DNA of 12,496 bases from Acidianus hospitalis. GTDB lineage: Archaea > Thermoproteota > Thermoprotei_A > Sulfolobales > Sulfolobaceae. The notes beneath the pieces are model-generated. The model ran no database searches. It was not told where the DNA came from and saw only the letters and a program-made list of their open reading frames with translations. The DNA lies in contig QEFD01000100.1 of NCBI GenBank assembly GCA_003086435.1, positions 1-12,496 of the forward strand, read 5' to 3'. The translations under genes and the position numbers were made by a program. Positions 6,989 through 12,496 of the stretch are shown piece by piece (the first letter of the stretch is position 1; each line of letters begins with the position of its first letter).

Positions 6989-8807
6989 CCAATCTTTTTC
7001 TTAAATCTTCTATAGCTTCTCTTTCTTCTAATGTTGATAAGTCCCCTAATTCCTCGTTGTTAATTAGAGCTCTTAAAACTCTTCTCATAATCTTACCAGT
7101 CCTTGTCTTAGGTAATTTGTCAACAAATATAATATCATCAATTACAGCTATACCTCCATAATTTTTCTTAATTTCGCTCATTATTTTATTCTTAAGCTCT
7201 TCTGAAGGTAAGAAGCCTTGCTTTAATGAAGCAAAGACTACTAGCACATTTCCTTTAATTTCGTCCTTTTTACCTACTACTGCAGCATCTGCTATTTCCT
7301 CATTTGAGAGAACAATATTTTCTATTTCTGCAGGACTTAATCTATGTCCTGCAACTTTTATCACGTCGTCTATTCTACCAAGAATATACAGATATCCCTC
7401 ATCGTCCATGTAGCCATAATCGCCAGTTAAATATACGCCGAATTTCTCGTAGTATTTCCTATATCTTTCATCGTCGTGCCATAAGGAACTCATAAATGCT
7501 GGAGCAGAAGATTTTATTACGATATTTCCTTTAGTATTTGGAGGTAATTCCTTTCCATTATCATCATAAATAGCTATGTCTATTCCAGGTAAAGGATATC
7601 CTACCGACCCTTTTTTATAATATATTCCACCAATATAAAATCCTCCAGGAGAAGTTATGAAACCGCTATTCTCTGTCTGCCCCCACGTCTCTATAACGTA
7701 AACTTTGCTTGAAGTTAGTTCTACTAACCATTTCCAAGCTTCTTCGCCAAGTATCTCACCAGCACTGGCTATCATTCTTAGCGAAGAAATATCATGATCT
7801 ATTTTACTACCATATTTCATTAATAATCTTATTGCAGTTGGTGCAGTCCAAATATCAGTAACTGCATAGTCTTCTATTAATCTCCACCACACTTGAGGAT
7901 CTGGATAATCTGGAACTCCCTCATACCATAATAATGTGCCATTATTAAGTAATGTTCCATAAGTGCTATATGAGTGACCGTTAATCCAGCCGATATCTGA
8001 AGTTGAAAAGAAAGTTGAAGTATCGTCAAAATTTAATAGCCATTTAACGTGATAATAAGCCCAAACAGTATATGGACCCACAGAATGTACGACACCTTTT
8101 GGTTTGCCAGTAGTTCCAGAAGTAAATAATATAAAGAGAGGATCTTGAGAGTCCATGAGTACGGCATCAACTTTCTTTGCATCTAATAGGTCATAAAAGT
8201 TGTGACCAACTACCTTACCACTTCTAGGTACTGTAATTTTAATCAAGTTAAGGTCTTTAGTAGCGTTTTCGATAACATCTAAATAAGAAATTTCCTTACC
8301 TCTTCTATATCCTACGTCAGCGGTAATAATTGCTTTAGAACCAGCTATTTTTATTCTTTCTCTTAATGCCCTCTCTCCAAAACCTGCAAAGACAACATTA
8401 TGTATAACTCCTATTCTTGCACAAGCTAACATTGATACTATTGCCTCTGGAATCATTGGCATGTAAATAGTAACTACATCACCTTTCTTTAAACCAAGTT
8501 GAGTTAATGCGCCAGCAAATGAGGATACTAAATTGTAGAGCTGTTTATAACTCAAAGACTTCTTTTCTCCATTTTCGCTTTCCCAATATAACGCAATTTT
8601 GTTGCTGTTTTTTCTTATATCTAGAATATTATATGTTATATTAATTTTACCCCCTTTAAACCAATAATAGTACGGATGATGAGCTTCAACAACTTTCTCA
8701 TAAAGTTTATACCAAAATAGCTCTCTAGCTATTGCATCCCAAAATTTTTCTGGATACCTTAAAGAGTACTCATGAATTTCTCTCATCTTAGTATAAATCG
8801 GATTCAT
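6969..8807 (-). CDS. AMP-forming acyl-CoA synthetase (acetyl-CoA synthetase-like)
   Basis: A 612-residue adenylate-forming enzyme that activates a carboxylic acid with ATP to an acyl-AMP and then to acyl-CoA. The P-loop-like motif FTSGTTGKPKG is at 228-238, DIGWINGHSYSTYG at 271-284, APTAIR at 322-327, ETWGQTE at 373-379, TGDYG at 461-465, GRIDDVIKVAGHR at 477-489, and the adenylation lysine is Lys572 in TRTGK. It is somewhat shorter than bacterial Acs (about 650). In acetate-specific enzymes the motif reads TWWQTE; here the second Trp is Gly376. In Metallosphaera a Trp-to-Gly change at this site let an acetyl/propionyl-CoA synthetase accept 4-hydroxybutyrate and longer acids, so a C4 or larger substrate is likely. 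It is first gene of an operon with the CoA-transferase alpha subunit, and CTTATTTTTA at 8828-8837 is a well-placed TATA box. Confidence 0.93.
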
Positions 8808-8827
8808 AAAATTGTTCTTATCGAACT

Positions 8828-8837
8828 AAAAATAAGC
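8828..8837 (-). promoter_or_regulatory. TATA-like box of the acyl-CoA synthetase gene
   Basis: Minus-strand CTTATTTTTA is centred about 25 bases upstream of the ATG at 8807, fitting a leaderless promoter. It abuts the stop of the upstream gene (8839), so the synthetase probably has its own promoter. A small inverted repeat, GTTC-5-GAAC at 8814-8826, lies between box and start. Confidence 0.5.
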
Positions 8838-8838
8838 C

Positions 8839-9408
8839 TTACCGTCTTTTCTTTATTAAATCGATTACCCAAAATCCGTCTTTCCAACTTATTTTCTCTA
8901 CATCGAATTTTATTATAAACTTCATTATATCATCTACACTTAAGCCTCCGTGCAATTTATCCTTAATTATAATTCTGACTTTACCTCCAAGTTTGGTAAT
9001 TCTATGAAGTTCTCTCATAATATCATAATCTAAAACTTCGTAAACTATTGAATAATTTATACTACAATTGCGGATTGGAAAAGGAAAGAAGAATGTTACA
9101 AAATCATCAAATATTCTAGCCGAAGAAATAACAACGTTGCCCAGGGTTAGTTCAGCCTTAAAATTTTCAATATTAATCTTTTTAGCTATGTTAGATCCAT
9201 CTATTATTATATCGTAAACTTGTCTAAGAAAATTTATTTCCCCGTCTAAAAAATTTTTTCCTATTAAAATATCTAAATCCATAAAATTTGATATCCGACC
9301 GTAAGCTAAGCTAATTTCTTCTTCTTTTCCATTAATAATAACAAGATTTTCTGCGTCCCATAATGCTGTCATATTGCCCTTAAAGTCTTCCAGCAACCCA
9401 ACTTTCAT
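8839..9408 (-). CDS. Methyltransferase-like (degenerate Rossmann fold) hypothetical protein
   Basis: A 189-residue protein if started at the ATG at 9408. An upstream in-frame ATG at 9459 would give 206 residues, but the added segment overlaps a strong promoter signal (9431-9440) whose spacing fits the 9408 start. The C-terminal half (MRELHRITKLGGKVRIIIKD, then SWKDGFWVIDLIKKR) resembles the last strands of class I S-adenosylmethionine-dependent methyltransferases, where a helix and a Gly-Gly turn precede strand 5. The N-terminal half lacks the glycine-rich cofactor loop (GxGxG) that such enzymes need. It may be a non-catalytic relative or an unrelated alpha/beta protein; I hold the assignment loosely. 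It is followed closely by the acyl-CoA synthetase gene on the same strand, which has its own promoter. Confidence 0.6.
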   Translation of the reverse strand: MKVGLLEDFKGNMTALWDAENLVIINGKEEEISLAYGRISNFMDLDILIGKNFLDGEINFLRQVYDIIIDGSNIAKKINIENFKAELTLGNVVISSARIFDDFVTFFFPFPIRNCSINYSIVYEVLDYDIMRELHRITKLGGKVRIIIKDKLHGGLSVDDIMKFIIKFDVEKISWKDGFWVIDLIKKRR

Positions 9409-9430
9409 AATAGCATATATGTGAATGAAA

Positions 9431-9440
9431 ATAAATATTT
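9431..9440 (-). promoter_or_regulatory. BRE/TATA promoter of the methyltransferase-like gene
   Basis: The minus strand reads GGAAAAATATTTAT: a purine-rich BRE followed by the TATA element AAATATTTAT centred 27 bases upstream of the ATG at 9408. This is one of the clearest leaderless promoters in the window and decides the start. Confidence 0.55.
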
Positions 9441-9521
9441 TTCCAAGTTCAGAATTCACACTTAATTTATTAAACGGAATTTCTTTGATATATAATAAAA
9501 ATATTAATAATAAATAAAATA

Positions 9522-9905
9522 TTACTTATAAATATCTTGAATAGCCTTTGAAGCATCTACAATAGATAATATACCTACAATATTCCCTTCTGAGTCTTTA
9601 ACCGGCAGATGTCTAATCTTATTTTTAGTCATTATACTCACAGCCTCTACTATATCTGTATTAAGATCTACTATTATTAAATTACTCATAGTAGCAGCAA
9701 CTCTGACTTCATCGGACGGAGAAAAACCTGAAGCTATAGCTTTTACCGCATCTCTATCAGTAAATATTCCTTTAGGTACTCCATTTTCTGTAACTAAAAC
9801 AGAACCTATACCTCTTTCTAGCATTAGTTTACAAACTTCTTGTAGACTAGTATTTGCTTCTACTTGAAAAACTGGAGTAGTCATATAGTCTTTTACAGTT
9901 CTCAT
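9522..9905 (-). CDS. Two-CBS-domain protein
   Basis: A 127-residue stand-alone CBS pair (Bateman module). CBS1 spans about residues 4-60 and CBS2 about 70-126. Each keeps the nucleotide-contact pattern [ST]-x-x-D: Thr49/Asp52 in GIFTDRD and Ser114/Asp117 in GILSIVD. Such small proteins bind adenine nucleotides or related ligands, usually as dimers, and act as energy or redox sensors through partner proteins. No effector domain is attached, so the partner is unknown. It lies 13 bases downstream of the DsbA-like gene on the same strand, so the two probably form an operon. The only gene-free DNA downstream is a short, very AT-rich stretch (about 9460-9521) that probably holds the terminator and upstream promoter DNA of the next gene. 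Confidence 0.9.
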   Translation of the reverse strand: MRTVKDYMTTPVFQVEANTSLQEVCKLMLERGIGSVLVTENGVPKGIFTDRDAVKAIASGFSPSDEVRVAATMSNLIIVDLNTDIVEAVSIMTKNKIRHLPVKDSEGNIVGILSIVDASKAIQDIYK

Positions 9906-9918
9906 AAGAGAATATTCT

Positions 9919-10590
<672 letters not shown>

Positions 10591-10745
10591 TTTATGTAAG
10601 ATTAAAAATAGTAGTTTTTAACATTACCTTAAACATTAACGGCAATTATTAGTTCTCATTAAAACCTTTGAAATAAAGCTTTTTCAGCTGGATTATAATA
10701 ATATAAATTATAGTAAAAATGAAAGATTAGAAGAGGTGAATAATT
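10591..10745. promoter_or_regulatory. Divergent promoter region between the DsbA-like and four-CBS genes
   Basis: This is the longest gene-free stretch (155 bases). For the plus-strand gene, ATATAAAT (10701-10708) is a TATA box and GAGGTGA (10733-10739) a full Shine-Dalgarno site six bases before the GTG, so that mRNA has a short leader. For the minus-strand gene a TTAAAAAC box near 10613-10620 suits a leaderless start. AACATTA occurs twice, at 10620-10626 and 10632-10638, and AAAGCTTT at 10675-10682 is self-complementary. No RNA gene is apparent. Confidence 0.55.
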
Positions 10746-11465
10746 GTGTTGGTTAAAGATGTTATGTCTCCTGATGTAATAAAAATAACTAAAGATACAA
10801 AAATATACGATGCATTAAATATAATGATTAGAAATAATATAAGAAGACTTGTAGTGGAATCTAATGGAATAGTTACTATAAGAGATATTGTATATAATTG
10901 GGGGAAAATTGACGATACTGTAGATAAAATTATGACTTCTGATTTGCAATTTATAGATAAAAATTCTGATTTAAAAGAAGCTTGCAGAATAGTAACTGCA
11001 AAAGGAATAGGATCTTTAGTAGTAGGTAACGGAGATAACATAGAAGGAATAATAACTGAAAGAGATTTAATAAGATATTGTAAGGCAGACATAAACTCGT
11101 TCGTGCAAGATATTATGAACAAAAATCCACTAATAATTTCAGCAGATACTACATTGGCAGAAGTAGTAGAATTTATGAAACAAAAATATGTTAGACACGC
11201 TATAGTTGCTTGCGATAATTTACCCTGTGGAGTTATATCCACTAAAGATATAGGAAAGGCACTTTTAGCAAAGAAAGATCTAACAAAAACAGAAGTTTCT
11301 GGATTTATGTCTAATAACGTTTTTAAAGTATATCCAGACGATAAAATTGAGACTGCAAGAATGTTAATGGCTGAAAAGAACATAGGCTTCTTACCAGTGA
11401 CTAATTCAAAGGAAATATTAGGTAGCCTTAGTGAGAGAGAAATTCTTGCAGTCTTATCTATTTAA
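10746..11465 (+). CDS. Four-CBS-domain protein
   Basis: A 239-residue protein made of four CBS domains, i.e. two Bateman modules: about 4-57, 58-118, 119-177 and 184-239. The [ST]-x-x-D nucleotide-contact motifs are Thr44/Asp47 (IVTIRD), Thr104/Asp107 (IITERD) and Ser165/Asp168 (VISTKD). In the fourth domain the Asp is Glu232 (SLSERE). The first domain is about five residues short in the loop between its last strands (VVESNGIVTIRD), so its pocket may be altered. No catalytic or DNA-binding domain is attached, so it is probably a nucleotide sensor acting on partners. The GTG start is fixed by GAGGTGA six bases upstream. It is divergent from the DsbA/CBS operon, and a T6 run directly follows the stop. 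Confidence 0.92.
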   Translation: MLVKDVMSPDVIKITKDTKIYDALNIMIRNNIRRLVVESNGIVTIRDIVYNWGKIDDTVDKIMTSDLQFIDKNSDLKEACRIVTAKGIGSLVVGNGDNIEGIITERDLIRYCKADINSFVQDIMNKNPLIISADTTLAEVVEFMKQKYVRHAIVACDNLPCGVISTKDIGKALLAKKDLTKTEVSGFMSNNVFKVYPDDKIETARMLMAEKNIGFLPVTNSKEILGSLSEREILAVLSI

Positions 11466-11471
11466 TTTTTT
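11466..11471 (+). terminator. Oligo-T terminator after the four-CBS gene
   Basis: TTTTTT starts at the base after the TAA stop. Oligo-T runs are the usual archaeal intrinsic terminator; no hairpin is needed. Confidence 0.45.
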
Positions 11472-11497
11472 ACTAATCTATGAAAGAAGAAGAAAAG

Positions 11498-11506
11498 CTT
11501 ATAAGT
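11498..11506 (+). promoter_or_regulatory. TATA-like box of the 60-residue gene
   Basis: GCTTATAAG lies about 40 bases upstream of the ATG at 11542. That would start transcription near 11528, just before AGTGAGAAG (11531-11539), which includes a GTGA ribosome-binding element. Confidence 0.45.
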
Positions 11507-11541
11507 GAAAAAATACATCATTATGGAATAAGTGAGAAGAA

Positions 11542-11724
11542 ATGGAAGACTACAGAAAAATCTTTGAGGGGCTTGCATATACGATAATTGAAGACGATGA
11601 AGCATCAATAGTATTACTAGAAGGAAAACCAATAGCAGCATCTTGCATAGAACATGGAAACCACGATCTATTAGACCTAAATTGTCCACATGTAGAAAAG
11701 CTATTGAAAAAAGTTTTTTCTTAA
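11542..11724 (+). CDS. 60-residue Cys/His-containing small protein
   Basis: I do not recognise this protein. It is acidic and has an N-terminal amphipathic stretch, two probable beta strands ([14 protein letters not shown]) and a short helix. Cys35, His38, His41, Cys48 and His50 cluster in 16 residues and could bind a metal such as zinc or iron, or take part in redox chemistry; this is inference. A TATA box and a GTGA-type ribosome binding site are suitably placed upstream, which supports a real gene over the antisense frame of similar length. Its stop overlaps the stop of the convergent RidA gene by four bases, and a palindromic oligo-A/oligo-T terminator is built into its last codons. A 35-codon frame starting at 11480 overlaps it but has less support. 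Confidence 0.65.
   Translation: MEDYRKIFEGLAYTIIEDDEASIVLLEGKPIAASCIEHGNHDLLDLNCPHVEKLLKKVFS
11706..11720. terminator. Bidirectional palindromic oligo-A/T terminator
   Basis: GAAAAAA-G-TTTTTTC is a perfect 15-base inverted repeat giving a T6 run on both strands. It lies in the final codons of the 60-residue gene and immediately past the stop of the convergent RidA gene, so it can end both transcripts. Confidence 0.55.
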
Positions 11725-12098
11725 ATACCTGCTATAACTGCTATTTCTATTAGAACGTCTTTAGGTAGTTTTGATACTTCTACTGTAACTCTTGCGGGAG
11801 GATTATCTTTAAAATACATGGAGTACACTTCGTTAAAACCTTGAAAATCGTTCATGTTTTTTAGATAAACAAAGCTCATTAAAACCTTATCTAACCCTGA
11901 ACCAGATGCTTCTAGTATTGCTTTAATATTCTCTAAAACTTGAGCAGTCTGCTCTTTTATTCCTCCATTAACAACATTATTTGACTTAGGATCTAAGGGA
12001 ATTTGCCCAGATACAAATATTAAATTACCTATTTTTACTGCTTGAGAATATGGACCTATAGGCTTTGGAGCCTTTTCAGTATAGATTATTTCTTTCAT
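11721..12098 (-). CDS. ridA: RidA-family enamine/imine deaminase
   Basis: A 125-residue protein of the RidA (YjgF/YER057c/UK114) family, typically homotrimers that hydrolyse reactive 2-aminoacrylate and related enamines/imines made by PLP enzymes. Family signatures are present: [20 protein letters not shown] (15-34), the helical [18 protein letters not shown], and the active-site arginine and glutamate, Arg103 in PARVTVEV and Glu118 in IEIAVIA. These mark the RidA subfamily, which keeps deaminase activity, rather than the Rid1-7 groups lacking the arginine. It starts 11 bases downstream of the amidohydrolase-like gene on the same strand, so the two may be cotranscribed. It is convergent with the 60-residue gene with a four-base stop overlap. 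No PLP enzyme is in the window. Confidence 0.95.
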   Translation of the reverse strand: MKEIIYTEKAPKPIGPYSQAVKIGNLIFVSGQIPLDPKSNNVVNGGIKEQTAQVLENIKAILEASGSGLDKVLMSFVYLKNMNDFQGFNEVYSMYFKDNPPARVTVEVSKLPKDVLIEIAVIAGI

Positions 12099-12109
12099 CG
12101 AATATGATA

Positions 12110-12496
12110 TCAGTGTATACTAATTATTTTTAACGCATTTTCAGATATCACGTCAATGAAATGCATGTTCTTAAAAGGTAAATAAGGATAACCACTGCCA
12201 TATATCAATCTATCCGTAGGTATTCTATTTAAGAAACTCTCTGGAACACCAGAGGTCTCAAAAAACACATTATTATATTTAAGCAAATTATAGAGCATTT
12301 CTTCCATGGGATAATAAGAGCCTAATATTACAAAAGTTAAATGGGTAAATTCTTGTATTTTTTGAGTTAGATCTTGTGTGGTCTTTATAAATATTGGCAT
12401 TTTATGGTCCTCGGCGAATTCTAGAACCTTGTCAATATCTTGGATTTTGTATCCGTGTTTTTCTGGCGTTAATACTATGCCTACTATTCCTTTCTC
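12110..12496 (-). CDS. Amidohydrolase-fold protein, degenerate, 5' end cut by window
   Basis: The frame is open to the right edge, so only the C-terminal 128 residues are seen. The internal ATG at 12400 is not the true start: the codons before it ([23 protein letters not shown] and on) read as good protein. The pattern is that of the second half of a metal-dependent amidohydrolase TIM barrel (amidohydrolase-2/TatD-like): strand 5 at MPIFIK, strand 6 at LTFVILGS, strand 7 at NVFFETSG and strand 8 at [10 protein letters not shown]. The usual ligands are absent: His is replaced by Lys at strand 5 and Ser at strand 6, and the strand-8 Asp by Gly. The N-terminal HxH would lie off the window. It is probably non-catalytic or has a remodelled site. 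The RidA gene follows after 11 bases. Confidence 0.8.
   Translation of the reverse strand, partial: EKGIVGIVLTPEKHGYKIQDIDKVLEFAEDHKMPIFIKTTQDLTQKIQEFTHLTFVILGSYYPMEEMLYNLLKYNNVFFETSGVPESFLNRIPTDRLIYGSGYPYLPFKNMHFIDVISENALKIISIH

Noticed and set aside
7304..7495. 63-residue plus-strand frame inside the acyl-CoA synthetase gene
   Set aside because: Antisense to conserved adenylation motifs; Arg/Tyr-rich shadow composition.
8676..8682. C-box-like ATGATGA, possible C/D box guide RNA
   Set aside because: No CTGA D box follows within about 75 bases, and it is antisense to the synthetase gene.
8814..8826. Small inverted repeat GTTC-TTATC-GAAC in the synthetase promoter
   Set aside because: Only four paired bases and unlike the 20-bp palindrome at the CoA-transferase beta start, so no shared operator can be claimed.
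10620..10638. Direct repeat AACATTA twice, 12 bases apart, near the DsbA-like promoter
   Set aside because: Short and AT-rich; could be chance, and no third copy is seen nearby.
10727..11383. 218-residue open frame antisense to the four-CBS gene
   Set aside because: Its hydrophobic, Ser/Thr/Ile-rich composition is what the reverse of a CBS coding sequence gives, whereas the plus strand shows four clear CBS domains, a TATA box and GAGGTGA.
11480..11587. 35-codon frame upstream of and overlapping the 60-residue gene
   Set aside because: Starts at an ATG with no promoter or ribosome binding site, contains the TATA box of the next gene, and its product is low-complexity Lys/Glu.
11462..11689. 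75-residue minus-strand frame opposite the 60-residue gene
   Set aside because: Leu/Phe-rich like a membrane peptide, but this is the reverse of a Lys/Glu-rich coding region; the plus strand has promoter and ribosome binding signals.

Overview
The window looks like a chromosomal segment of a thermoacidophilic crenarchaeon of the order Sulfolobales. The DNA is AT-rich and densely packed. Genes overlap tail to tail or by 1-4 bases, several starts have a TATA-like box about 26 bases upstream (leaderless transcripts), and internal genes use GGTGA-type ribosome binding sites. An FHA protein with an N-terminal zinc ribbon next to a vWA protein with a phosphorylatable tail matches the ArnA/ArnB pair known from Sulfolobus, which represses archaellum expression. 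An archaeal Trm10 and CBS-domain proteins fit the same group. There are no rRNA or tRNA genes, insertion sequences, CRISPR arrays or phage genes.

Left part (1-5189): a gene cut by the window edge overlaps the 3' end of a minus-strand operon, arnA (zinc ribbon plus FHA), PPP-family phosphatase, arnB (vWA). The ArnB C-terminal tail holds five T-x-x-L/I motifs, the +3 signature that many FHA domains read once the threonine is phosphorylated. Reader, target and a possible eraser are therefore in one transcript. Divergent from arnA is a second vWA protein, an ArnB paralogue with a shorter tail, coupled by an ATGA overlap to a Trm10-type tRNA position-9 methyltransferase.

Middle (5171-8807): a small unknown protein, then a CoA-transferase whose two subunits lie on opposite strands and overlap at their 3' ends. 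The alpha gene follows and overlaps an acetyl-CoA-synthetase-like acyl-CoA synthetase. In that enzyme the tryptophan limiting acetate-specific enzymes to short acyl chains is glycine, suggesting a C4 or longer substrate such as 4-hydroxybutyrate or butyrate. A 20-bp perfect palindrome covers the beta-subunit start codon and is a candidate operator.

Right part (8839-12496): a degenerate methyltransferase-like protein; a DsbA/FrnE-like thiol oxidoreductase in operon with a two-CBS protein; a divergent four-CBS protein; a 60-residue Cys/His-containing small protein; a RidA-family protein; and a gene cut by the right edge for an amidohydrolase-fold protein lacking the usual metal ligands. The strongest leads are the ArnA/PPP/ArnB phospho-switch and its link to a second vWA protein and Trm10, the split convergent CoA-transferase with its palindrome, and the predicted long-chain shift of the acyl-CoA synthetase.
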